From: an uncultured SAR324 cluster bacterium
Lineage (GTDB): Bacteria > SAR324 > NAC60-12
DNA length: 64,000 bases
Assembly: GCA_905182865.1 (NCBI GenBank)
Contig: CAJJCY010000004.1
Location: 124,001-188,000 of the forward strand
Direction of reading: 5' to 3'
Of the stretch, positions 1 through 8,490 are shown piece by piece. The translations under genes were made by a program, and so were the position numbers. The notes below the pieces were generated by a model, which did no database searches, had not been told where the DNA came from, and saw only the letters and a list, made by a program, of their open reading frames with translations. Within the stretch, counting starts at the first letter, position 1; every line of letters begins with the position of its first letter.

Positions 1-1254
1 TTTCAACACCAATTTCTTCACAATACTTGCTTACGATTTCTAATTCTGCAGGAGTATCTGTTGGAAAACGGTTGATGGCCACTACCACAGGCAGTCCATA
101 TTTTTGAACATTTTCTGCATGTGTTTTTAAATTTTCACAACCTGTTTTTATAAGCTTTTTCTCAATTTTTAAATCATCTTTTTCAACACCACCGTGATAT
201 TTCAAGGCTCTGATAGTGGCGACCAAAACTGCAGCATTGGGTTTTAATCCTGCCTGACGGCACTTGATGTTAACAAACTTTTCTGCACCTAAATCAGCTG
301 CAAAACCTGCTTCTGTCACTACATATGGTGCAAGTTTAAGAGCTAAGCGTGTAGCCCTGACACTGTTTGAACCATGGGCAATGTTACCAAAAGGTCCACA
401 GTGTACAAAAACCGGAGTGTGCTCACAGGTCTGGACAAGATTTGGTTTTAAGGCATCTTTCAGGATTACACACAAAGAACCTATACAGTTTAATTCACGA
501 GCATAAACTGGTTTTGTCGAAGTGTTGTAGGCCACAACAATTCGTCCAAGCCGCTCGCGCAAATCTTCTGTGTCTTGTGCCAGGGCCATGATTGTCATTA
601 CTTCCGATGCTGCGACAATATCAAAACCGGTTTGATGGGGAAACCCATCGAATTTTGAACCAAGTCCTACTTCAGCATTACGGAGTTGTCTGTCACATAA
701 ATCAATTGTACGTCTCCAAGTCACTTTTTCAGGATCTATGTCTAGCGGGTTGTCGAAGTGCATTGAGTTGTCCAGAACGGCAGACAATAAATTATGTGCA
801 GCTGCAATTGCATGAAGATCACCGGTAAAGTGCATGTTAATATCTTCCATAGGCAGAACCTGGGAATAACCACCACCTGCAGCACCTCCTTTGATGCCAA
901 ATGTCGGACCCATACTAGGTTCACGTAAAGCGAGGGCGTGTTTTACACCAAGTTGTCCGAAGGCTTGTGCCAGACCAATAGAAGTACAAGTTTTTCCTTC
1001 ACCTGCAGGTGTAGGTGTGATTGCAGTAACAAGAATAAGCTTCCCGTCCGCATTGTCTTTGACTTTTTCCCAGAGCGAGTCTTCGATTTTTGCTTTATAT
1101 TTACCGTATTGCTCAAGATCATTAGATTTTATCCCGAGTAGCTGAGAAATTTCGGCTATTGGTTTCATGACCGCGTTTTGTGATATTTCAATATCAGAAG
1201 GAATGCTGGGCATTTCAGGATAGAGGTCTTCCAATATATTTAGGTCTGTTTTCA
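1..1254 (-). CDS. fhs: Formate--tetrahydrofolate ligase, N-terminal 418 residues (runs off left edge)
   Basis: ATP-dependent formate-THF ligase interconverts formate plus THF and 10-formyl-THF; here it probably ends the oxidation of methyl groups taken from betaine. Reading from the ATG at 1254 the minus frame stays open to base 1. The N-terminus ([18 protein letters not shown]) is followed by the family nucleotide-binding loop [10 protein letters not shown] near residue 80, then [18 protein letters not shown] and FTGDLHAI. Further signatures are [14 protein letters not shown] and [11 protein letters not shown] near the window edge. The family is about 555-560 residues, so roughly 140 C-terminal residues lie outside. 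It is the last gene seen of the minus-strand betaine/C1 island. No defect is visible in the part present. Confidence 0.95.
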
Positions 1255-1316
1255 TACTAATTTTAAAAATAAAAGGAAGAGGTTTCAAAAAAAAATTCCA
1301 AATCATTAATTATTTC

Positions 1317-2195
1317 TCAACGTTCATAAACAGGCATTTTTTTACCAATTGCGACTGTCCCGATAACCAAAAACGCAAAGACGATAGTTTGTAAATCAAC
1401 CGCCTCGTTGATCAAGAAGGCAGAAGCAACTAATGTTACAAAAGGTTGTAATAATTGTGTTTGACTGACACGTGATATTCCTCCTAAAGCAAGACCTTTG
1501 TTCCAGAGAAAAAAACCAAACAACTGGCTGATCAAGGCTAAATATAAAAAACTTAAGAGCACACTCAAAGGCAGACTGTCAATATTTGTTTCTGGAGCTT
1601 CAAGCCACGCTGGAACCACAATGAAAGGAAACGAAATCACTAGGGCCCAACAAATCACCTGCCATCCACCAAGTTCTTTTGAGAGCTTTCCTCCTAAAGC
1701 ATAACCCATTGCAGCACTCACGATTGCTCCAACTAGTAAAAAATCACCAAACTGGAAACTCCCGAAGCCCTGCAGAAGTGTATATAAAATGACTATTGTA
1801 CTTCCGGCAAGTCCGCAAATCCAAAAACCTACAGATGGTTTTTCATTGGAAACCACTGCAGCAGCGACTGCTGTCGCCAAAGGTAGCACACCCAGGACTA
1901 CTCCTCCGTGAGATGCTGGAACTGTTTGCATTGCCCATGCGGTTAAAATGGGAAACCCGATAACCACACCCGATGCTACAGCGATAAGCTGGTAAAACTG
2001 ATGGCGATTTGGTATTTTCTGCCTTGTTATTATCAGTAGAACTGCGGCTACTAATGAAGCAATTACAACTTCATTAACTATTCGTTATGATAATGCTATT
2101 CAATATGGCGCTGACGAAAGCGAAGTAGGCATTGTCAAACCAAATGCAGTCACACCCAAAACTCCTAAGATCATACCTTTCGATTCATCACTCAT
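1317..2195 (-). pseudogene. EamA/DMT-family transporter broken by two in-frame stops
   Basis: The frame from the ATG at 2195 (MSDESKGMILGVLGVTAFGL) to 1317 encodes a 10-TM drug/metabolite transporter of 292 codons. It is interrupted by TGA at 2102-2100 (codon 32) and TAA at 2087-2085 (codon 37). The rest is intact from RIVNEVVIASLVAAVLL onward, with family-like VVIGFPILTAW and PASHGGVVLGVLPLATA. If the stops are real, only the product from the GTG at 1967 (216 residues, lacking about two helices) could be made. Both stops fall in the first loop within 15 bases and no frame change is needed. The gene starts 23 bases beyond the sdaA stop. Substrate cannot be inferred. Confidence 0.75.
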
Positions 2196-2217
2196 TCTTT
2201 GAAATTTACCTTCCAGT

Positions 2218-3588
2218 TCAACATTCAGGTATATTGACTGCAAGTCCACCTAATGAAGTTTCCTTGTAAATATGCATCATATCTTTGCCGGTTTTGTGCA
2301 TTGTGTTGATCACTTTATCAAGTGAAATAATATGGTTCCCGTCACCACGTTTTGCCAACCTTGCAGCATTTATAGCTTTTATAGCTCCCATCGCATTGCG
2401 TTCAATACACGGAATTTGAACAAGGCCGCCAACGGGATCACAGGTCAGGCCTAAATTATGTTCCATTCCGATTTCCGCTGCGTTTGCGATTTGGCTGGTA
2501 GTACATCCCATTACCGCGGCGAGTCCTCCTGCCGCCATGGAACAGGCAACTCCAATTTCTCCCTGGCATCCGACTTCTGCTGCAGATATAGAAGCGCCTT
2601 CTTTGAAAAGGATGCCTATTGCTGCGGCCGTGAGCAAAAATGTAATGATTTCGTCTTCGTTAAATTCCGATCGGAAACGATGGCAATAGTGCATAACCGC
2701 AGGAATAACTCCACCTCCGCCATTCGTCGGGGCTGTTACTATTCTTCCTCCGGCAGCATTCTCTTCATTGACAGCCATGGCAAATAAACTCACCCAATCC
2801 ATCATTTCTGCAGGTGAAGTTTCAGGGTTGTCCACTAATTCCTTATATAATTCCGGAGCGCGTCTGCGTACGTTCAGTCCACCCGGAAGGTGTGTCTCAG
2901 TTGAGGACATTCCCCGCTGTGTGCATTCCTGCATTACTCCCCAAATTTCAAGCAGTCCCTCCCAAATATCAGATTCTGAACGCCATGTTTGTTCATTGAT
3001 CCACATCAATTCCCTGCATGTCATACCAGTTTTTGTGCAGTGCTCAAAAAGCTCTTCGCATGTCCGAAAAGGAAATGGAATTTGAGCACCAAAATCTTCA
3101 TTATCGTTTTGAATTTCTTTTGTATTCAAGATAAATCCACCACCTACTGAATAAAAATTTTCTTCTCGTAATTTTGTGCTGTCATCATCAAAAACAGTGA
3201 ATCTCATTCCATTTGAGTGGTGCGGCAATAAATCTTCATATTTAAAGATAAAAGACTTCTCTTCTTCAAAATAAATTTTATGTTCATTCATCAGGCACAA
3301 AGTTCTGTTTTTCCTGATACGTTTTAAGCGGTTTGGTATTTGTTCTGGTTCAACAGAAGCTGGTTCTTCACCCTCTAGACCCAGTAGAATTGCTGTGTCA
3401 GAGCCATGTCCCTTGCCAGTCAGTGCAAGAGAACCAAACAACTCAATTTTGACCGAGTAAATTTTAGTTAGTGGAAACTGCTCCATACAATTAAACAAAA
3501 ATTGTTTTGCTGCGTACATTGGACCTACAGTATGCGAACTTGAAGGCCCAATTCCAATTTTGAACAGATCAAATACACTAATATTCAT
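2218..3588 (-). CDS. sdaA: L-serine dehydratase, single-chain iron-sulfur type
   Basis: Deaminates L-serine to pyruvate and ammonia using a [4Fe-4S] cluster. The 456-residue protein has the N-terminal beta-domain motif GPSSSHTVGPMYAAK (about residues 14-28) and GKGHGSDTAILLGL. The catalytic domain has APTNGGGGVIPAV and the cluster cysteines in EVGCQGEIGVACSMAAGG, GLTCDPVGG and IPCIERNA. Length matches one-chain SdaA/SdaB enzymes. In this context it would let glycine, made by complete demethylation of betaine and converted to serine with C1-THF, enter central metabolism. No serine hydroxymethyltransferase is in the window, so that step is assumed to be encoded elsewhere. Confidence 0.95.
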   Translation of the reverse strand: MNISVFDLFKIGIGPSSSHTVGPMYAAKQFLFNCMEQFPLTKIYSVKIELFGSLALTGKGHGSDTAILLGLEGEEPASVEPEQIPNRLKRIRKNRTLCLMNEHKIYFEEEKSFIFKYEDLLPHHSNGMRFTVFDDDSTKLREENFYSVGGGFILNTKEIQNDNEDFGAQIPFPFRTCEELFEHCTKTGMTCRELMWINEQTWRSESDIWEGLLEIWGVMQECTQRGMSSTETHLPGGLNVRRRAPELYKELVDNPETSPAEMMDWVSLFAMAVNEENAAGGRIVTAPTNGGGGVIPAVMHYCHRFRSEFNEDEIITFLLTAAAIGILFKEGASISAAEVGCQGEIGVACSMAAGGLAAVMGCTTSQIANAAEIGMEHNLGLTCDPVGGLVQIPCIERNAMGAIKAINAARLAKRGDGNHIISLDKVINTMHKTGKDMMHIYKETSLGGLAVNIPEC

Positions 3589-3619
3589 TTTGCCTTTTGT
3601 TATTTATACACATTTATCC

Positions 3620-4519
3620 TCACCTGACTCTTGCACGTCTTCTCTCCCGTTTCCCTCCGCTTTCTCCTTCTGCAACGGGTTCCCTGTATTTCTTAATCCA
3701 TTTCTGGCAATGCGGATCATTTCCCATCATCACATCTGCACCCATTACGGCTTGCATCACTGAATCGTGGAGTGGATTAGTTATAGCTGAAGTCAGTCCG
3801 GCAGCAATTGCCATTGTCAAAAATGCCGCATTCACTCCGTGGCGATTAGGCAAGCCAAAACTGACGTTTGAGGCACCGCAAGTAGTGTTGACTTTGAGCT
3901 CATCCTGTAATCGCCTTACCAAACTCATCACTTGTCTTACCGCTGAATTGACGGCTCCAATAGGCATCACCAACGGATCAACTACTATATCAGAACTTGG
4001 GATTCCGTAATCTGCAGCATGTTCCACAATTTTTTTTGCAACTTCAAAACGCACATCCGGATCCTCGGAGATTCCGGTTTCATCGTTGGAAATGGCCACC
4101 ACCGCACAACCGTATTTTTTAACCAACGGCAAAACCACCTCAAGCCGTTCCTCTTCCCCAGTTACCGAATTTAATAATGCTTTACCTTGATAAACTTCAA
4201 GTCCGGCTTCCAGTGCCGCAACAATTGAAGAGTCGATTGAAAGGGGAAGATCGGTCAGTGACTGCACCAGTTTGATTGTGTCAGCCAATATTTTTGGTTC
4301 GTCGACTAATGGAATTCCTGCATTCACATCCAGCATGTGTGCTCCAGCGGCAACCTGTGCCAGCGTGTCTTGTTCCACACGGCTGAAATCACCTTCCGCC
4401 ATTTCTTTTGACAGCATTTTACGGCCGGTCGGATTGATACGTTCACCAATCATTACGAACGGTCGGTTGAAGCCAATTACAACTTCTTTGCTGGCAGAAC
4501 TAATTACTGTATCTGTCAT
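3620..4519 (-). CDS. Pterin-binding methyltetrahydrofolate:corrinoid methyltransferase
   Basis: The 299-residue protein is a dihydropteroate synthase-fold methyltransferase (AcsE/MtgA type). Such enzymes move methyl groups between a corrinoid protein and tetrahydrofolate. Visible motifs are MIGERINPTGRK near residue 23, AGAHMLDVNAGIP, LPLSIDSS, ALLNSVTGEEER, AVVAISNDETG, DIVVDPLVMPIGA and TTCGASNVSFGLPNR, all typical of the pterin-binding TIM barrel. The C-terminus is an unusual basic tail (GGKRERRRARVR). It lies directly downstream of the corrinoid protein, DUF1638 and PF13769-like genes. The cluster therefore looks like a transfer relay from MttB-methylated corrinoid to THF. Direction and substrate are inferred from neighbours. 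Confidence 0.9.
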   Translation of the reverse strand: MTDTVISSASKEVVIGFNRPFVMIGERINPTGRKMLSKEMAEGDFSRVEQDTLAQVAAGAHMLDVNAGIPLVDEPKILADTIKLVQSLTDLPLSIDSSIVAALEAGLEVYQGKALLNSVTGEEERLEVVLPLVKKYGCAVVAISNDETGISEDPDVRFEVAKKIVEHAADYGIPSSDIVVDPLVMPIGAVNSAVRQVMSLVRRLQDELKVNTTCGASNVSFGLPNRHGVNAAFLTMAIAAGLTSAITNPLHDSVMQAVMGADVMMGNDPHCQKWIKKYREPVAEGESGGKRERRRARVR

Positions 4520-4537
4520 TTCTTTTTATTTTAATTT

Positions 4538-4843
4538 TCAGGTTTCAGAATTTTTTAAACCTTTGTTTTTAACGAGTATTTTAAGAACTTCGTCAGAAAA
4601 ACTGGTTTCCAGTTCTTCAGCAGTCGTGTCTGCGATAGTTTGCGGGTCGCCTTGACAAGTTTCAATTTGCCGCCGCCAATCTTCAAGGTACTCGTCACTT
4701 CCCTGGCGTCCGGCACGCATCGCGGCCTTGTCTATGGCAACCATAAAGCGTTTGGATAACTGAGTTTTTCCTTTAGTACGTCCCTCTTTAACTACAACCT
4801 GCGACGGAATATCACGCCAAAATATTATTGTTTTTTTTGCCAT
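4538..4843 (-). CDS. Small 'virulence factor' family protein (PF13769-like) of unknown role
   Basis: The 101-residue protein begins MAKKTIIFWRDIPSQVVVKEG and continues with LSKRFMVAIDKAAMRAG and DEYLEDWRR. I recognise this as the small family labelled 'virulence factor' (PF13769) in alphaproteobacteria; the name carries no known biochemistry. The ATG at 4843 is preferred over an upstream start at 4903 because the neighbour ends at 4848. The gene sits between DUF1638 and the methyl-THF:corrinoid methyltransferase, so a role in corrinoid methyl transfer is likely by context only. The protein is soluble, with no signal peptide or metal motif. The family assignment is from memory of the sequence pattern. 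Confidence 0.7.
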   Translation of the reverse strand: MAKKTIIFWRDIPSQVVVKEGRTKGKTQLSKRFMVAIDKAAMRAGRQGSDEYLEDWRRQIETCQGDPQTIADTTAEELETSFSDEVLKILVKNKGLKNSET

Positions 4844-4847
4844 ATTA

Positions 4848-5552
4848 TCATGTTGCCGCCAGCGCGGCCAAAGAGTGTTCCAGCTCACCGTAACCAGTGA
4901 CACGTTTTTCGTATACCAGACCTAAACGCCCTGCAATTTCGTGGGCCTGTGTTTGTAGTTCCAGATTCTCTGATTGTGCCAGGTACACCAGTTTCTTGTA
5001 ATGCTTAAAGTAGATTGGCAGGAGTTCCGGATGTCGGTCGATCTTCATGCCCTGCCAGACCAGCTTTTCAAATGCTTTCACCAAAAAATCGGTGAGGAAG
5101 TAACTGCCGATTTCTTCCTCCATAATTTCAGCAAATGTCTGCTTACCAGCAAAAAACTCATAACAATGTGCTCCCGGTAAACGCTGGACATCAAATTCAT
5201 CCAACAGCGAATCTATTTTACCTCCTGTTCCACAATCGGCATAACCGATAAAAATTTTGGAAAATTTTGTTTGAGAGCTCTGCAAACCATCCGTAATTGT
5301 TCAGTAATTTTTTCGGGTGTATTATGTAAAATTGCAGGTAAATATCTGGTTTTCAAATGAGACCAACCATTCAGACTGAATCAAAGCGGATATTTCTTTA
5401 GCCAGTGCCCCACAAGCCAAAATTAATATTTTGTCTGAAGGCTCAAGTCTTTCAGCCCATTTTTCAAGAGAAACCGTGTGTTTATCCTGATTGCTTTTCG
5501 ACTGTTTCGACCACGCCTGCGCTGATTTTCCAAACCAATCATGTTTTTTCAA
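4848..5552 (-). CDS. DUF1638 protein, coding sequence carrying two frameshifts
   Basis: The N-terminal frame from the ATG at 5552 contains KILILACGALAKEISALI, the DUF1638 start motif, after about 40 extra residues. The frame is lost near 5340. A second frame reads LPAILHNTPEKITEQL, and a third from about 5285 gives FIGYADCGTGGKIDSLL, GAHCYEFFAGKQTF and the C-terminus to 4848. Joined, these match the whole family in order. Two one-base shifts are therefore present, either real mutations or sequence errors. Function is unknown. The conserved Cys/His-bearing motifs (ACGAL, YADCGTGG, HCYEFFAG) suggest a metal, cofactor or corrinoid contact. It lies 12 bases after the corrinoid gene, inside the methyl-transfer operon. 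Confidence 0.7.
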
Positions 5553-5564
5553 TGGAAAGAAAAT

Positions 5565-6300
5565 TTATGCCGCCGCCTTTTCCAGGGTCTTCGAAGCGGA
5601 GCGCCGTTGCTCAATCATTATTTTTGCTGTCTCAACTGCCACTGCAGCGTCACGGCAATATGCATCAGCGCCGATGGCTACGCTAAACTCTTCATTCAGT
5701 GGAGCACCGCCAACGAGCACAATTATATCGTCACGGATACCTTTGTTACATAACTCGTCAATCACGACTTTCATATATGGCATAGTCGTGGTGAGCAAAG
5801 CGGACATGCCCAAAATATCGGGTTTGTGTTCTTCGATTGCTTCTAGATATTTTTCTACAGGATTGTTGATGCCGAGGTCGATCACCTCGAAACCAGCGCC
5901 TTCCCACATCATACCGACCAAATTTTTGCCAATGTCGTGAATGTCACCTTTGACAGTACCAATTACGGCTTTTCCTACTGGTAGCGCACCGGTTTCAGCG
6001 AGTAAAGGCCTTCAGAATTTTCATTCCGCCTTTCATAGCATTTGCTGCAAGCAAGACTTCAGGAACAAACAAAATACCATCCCGAAAATCAATGCCCACG
6101 ATACGCATTCCTTCCACAAGCGCGTCGCTGAGTACTTTGTCAGGTCCCCATCCACGTTCAAGTAAAATATTTGTCCCTTCTTCGATTTCCTCCTTGAGTC
6201 CATCGTAGAGATCATCGTGCATTTGCAGAACGAGTTCGTCGTCCGGCAAAGTGGATAGATCTAATTCTTCGTCTTCAATTAAGTCTTGTTCTTCGCTCAT
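5565..6300 (-). CDS. Corrinoid (B12-binding) methyl-carrier protein, one frameshift
   Basis: Carries the methyl group between MttB-type methyltransferases and the pterin methyltransferase. The N-terminal cap domain from the ATG at 6300 includes DFRDGILFVPEVLLAANAMKGGMKIL. The frame then breaks at 6007-6010, where an extra G (AAGGCC instead of AAGCC) causes a stop. Removing one base restores a continuous protein with KGDIHDIGKNLVG, the DxHxxG cobalamin-ligating motif, then MSALLTTTMPYM and VLVGGAPLNEEF to 5565. Expected length is about 244 residues, normal for MtbC/MttC-type carriers. An AAGGAG ribosome site precedes the start. The single homopolymer insertion looks like a sequencing error. 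Confidence 0.88.
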
Positions 6301-6345
6301 AATATTCTCCTTGAGGTTGATTAAATTGCGAAATTATATTTTTCA

Positions 6346-6410
6346 CCAAAAACTCACAAAAACTCACAAAAATCTATCCTTTGTGTTTGTCCGTTTTTGT
6401 GAGTTTTTGG
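6346..6410. terminator. Large AT-rich inverted repeat between the demethylase and corrinoid genes
   Basis: CCAAAAACTCACAAAAA at 6346-6362 is perfectly complementary to 6394-6410, giving a 17 bp stem with a 31-base loop. The left arm is followed by a partial direct copy (AACTCACAAA repeated at 6351-6360 and 6361-6370), so two alternative pairings exist. It starts 8 bases past the stop of the FMN demethylase gene, so it may terminate or stabilise that transcript before the corrinoid gene. Low GC content makes it a weak classical terminator. Confidence 0.45.
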
Positions 6411-6418
6411 CAAACATT

Positions 6419-8485
6419 TTACAAATCCTTGCACAAGCGCAAAGAATCATAAATGGCTGAATGTACATTCCGGCTGGCAACCGCATCACCGACCCGAAAT
6501 AACTGAAAATTTCCTTCTGGATTATTCACCAAATTTTGCGCCTTTCCGGAAATCAAGGCTTCCAAATCAATTTCTCCACCATTGCTCGATTGCTCTCGCA
6601 GTTCAAAATAAAGTTCATCCAGAGGTAAAGTTCCGTGCTCGACAACGATTTGCTCGACTGTCCGTTCAATGTTGGAATGAGTGTATTCGTTGTACAGTGT
6701 GGCGACTAATCCGGAAGTGTTACGACGTACTTCCGTTAAACGATGATTGAGAGTAATCTTTACCTCATTTTCATAAAGCGCAGTCAAATACGCCGGATAA
6801 TTTGTGCCGCCAACATCCGGCGCAATGGTGCGTTCCGGAGTCACATATTCAAGATTTGTTCCCAGATGTGAGTCTCGCTTTGCCAAAAATTCAGCACAAG
6901 AAATTCCGGGATGCTGGCCGTTGTCGTCAAAGAGCAAAATATTTTTTTTCGGTTTCACACTTCCCGCTAAAATGTCCCAACTTGGAACCACTAAATCTGA
7001 GCCCTCCCGCAAAAATTCTGTGTTCGGCAAACCTCCGGTTGCTACAATCACCACGTCCGGCATTTTTGCCAAAATTTCGGAAGCTTCGGTGTAACAATTG
7101 AAACGCATTTCCACGCCGAGCCGTTGCACTTCCGTAAAAAGCCAATCGACAATTCCGATGATTTCCCGTCGCCGTTTTATTTTTGCAGCCAAAAGTAATT
7201 GTCCGCCAGGTCGATCATTTGCTTCAAATAAAACGACTGAATGTCCCCGTTCGGCACAAACACGAGCGGCTTCCAGTCCGGAAGGCCCTGCTCCGATTAC
7301 GACAACTTTCCGCAAACTTCCGGAAGTTTGCGGGACAAAATGCGGCATAGTTTTTTCGCGTCCGGTTGCAGGATTGTGGGCGCAAAGTGCATCATTATTT
7401 TCGTACAAACGATCCAAGCAATAACCCATGCCGACACAAGGCCTGATGAGGTCTTCTTTTCCGGATTCAATTTTTTTAACAATGTACGGATCTGCCATGT
7501 GCGCCCGTGTCATGCCGACCAAATCGAGCAAATTTTCCCGCAAGGCATAACGCGCGCTGGCCACTTCGTTGATTCGGGTCGCATGAAAAACCGGCAAATT
7601 AAATTCACGTTTTATGGCTCCGGCAAATTCCAAATACGGAGCTGCCGGTATGCCCATGCTCGGCAAAACCAGTGACTCGCCTTCTTCTGTGTCAATGTGT
7701 CCTTTGATAATATTGATAAAATCCAACGCACCGGTTTCAACCAACATTTCACCAATTTTTAGACCTTCTTCCAAACGCAAACCGCCTGCTATGTTTTCAT
7801 CCAAACCCTCGTCAAAGACCATCCGGATTCCGACAATATAATCGTTGCCGACTTGTTTACGGATTTCCTCCAAAACTTCCAAAGAAAAACGAACTCTATT
7901 TTCCAAACTGCCGCCATAACGGTCTGTCCTGAAATTTGTTCTTTTCATCCAAAAAGCATCGAGCAAATGTCCATAAGCCTCGATTTCCACACCGTCCAAT
8001 CCGCCAAGTTGACAGCGTTTTGCCGCCGCTCCGTAGGCTTTAACAATCCGACGAATATCGGATTCCTCCATAATTTTAGGAAAACCGCGATGCACCTCTT
8101 CCCGCACACAAGACGGAGCGACAATCGGCAGCCAGTCCCCGGCATTGGAAACACTTCTACGCCCCAAGTGTGTAATTTGACACATCAATGCCGCACCGTG
8201 TTTGTGTACGCCGTCCGCCATTTCTTGAAAGTACGGAATTATTTTGTCATTTCCTGCATACAAATTCCCAAACACGGGAGGCGAATCTGGAGCAACCAAA
8301 GTTGAACCGCCGAACATCGTCATCGCAATTCCTCCTTTGGCTTTTTCCTCGTGATAGAGCCGATAGCGTTCTTTGGGCAATCCGTCTTCGGAATAAGCAG
8401 GTTCGTGGCTGGTGCTTATAATCCGATTTTTCAAGCGTAAATGCTTGAGTTGAAACGGCTGCAAAAGTGGATCATCTGTACTCAT
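6419..8485 (-). CDS. DgcA/N-methylproline demethylase-like FMN, Fe-S, FAD oxidoreductase
   Basis: The protein of about 688 residues belongs to the trimethylamine dehydrogenase/2,4-dienoyl-CoA reductase family. An N-terminal FMN TIM barrel (FQLKHLRLKNRIISTSHEP, CQITHLGRR, DGVEIEAYGHLLDAF, RTDRYGGSLENR) is followed by an Fe-S segment RPCVGMGYCLDRLYEN and ALCAHNPATGRE. The C-terminal half holds the dinucleotide site VVVIGAGPSGLEAARV. Characterised relatives of this architecture oxidatively demethylate dimethylglycine (DgcA), stachydrine or N-methylproline. The Fe-S motif has three cysteines, with Met in the middle position. The ATG at 8485 is chosen over an upstream TTG at 8494 because the mttB gene ends at 8491. 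Context favours a betaine-derived N-methyl amine substrate. Confidence 0.85.
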   Translation of the reverse strand: MSTDDPLLQPFQLKHLRLKNRIISTSHEPAYSEDGLPKERYRLYHEEKAKGGIAMTMFGGSTLVAPDSPPVFGNLYAGNDKIIPYFQEMADGVHKHGAALMCQITHLGRRSVSNAGDWLPIVAPSCVREEVHRGFPKIMEESDIRRIVKAYGAAAKRCQLGGLDGVEIEAYGHLLDAFWMKRTNFRTDRYGGSLENRVRFSLEVLEEIRKQVGNDYIVGIRMVFDEGLDENIAGGLRLEEGLKIGEMLVETGALDFINIIKGHIDTEEGESLVLPSMGIPAAPYLEFAGAIKREFNLPVFHATRINEVASARYALRENLLDLVGMTRAHMADPYIVKKIESGKEDLIRPCVGMGYCLDRLYENNDALCAHNPATGREKTMPHFVPQTSGSLRKVVVIGAGPSGLEAARVCAERGHSVVLFEANDRPGGQLLLAAKIKRRREIIGIVDWLFTEVQRLGVEMRFNCYTEASEILAKMPDVVIVATGGLPNTEFLREGSDLVVPSWDILAGSVKPKKNILLFDDNGQHPGISCAEFLAKRDSHLGTNLEYVTPERTIAPDVGGTNYPAYLTALYENEVKITLNHRLTEVRRNTSGLVATLYNEYTHSNIERTVEQIVVEHGTLPLDELYFELREQSSNGGEIDLEALISGKAQNLVNNPEGNFQLFRVGDAVASRNVHSAIYDSLRLCKDL

Positions 8486-8490
8486 TATTC

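Noticed and set aside
2085..2102. Stop-codon reassignment (TGA read as an amino acid)
   Set aside because: TGA ends several well-formed genes, such as mttB copy 1, and a TAA is also present in the same broken gene. A change in the genetic code does not explain the data.
6802..8421. Several long plus-strand ORFs opposite the DgcA-like gene
   Set aside because: Their products are low-complexity mirror translations of a well-supported minus-strand gene.
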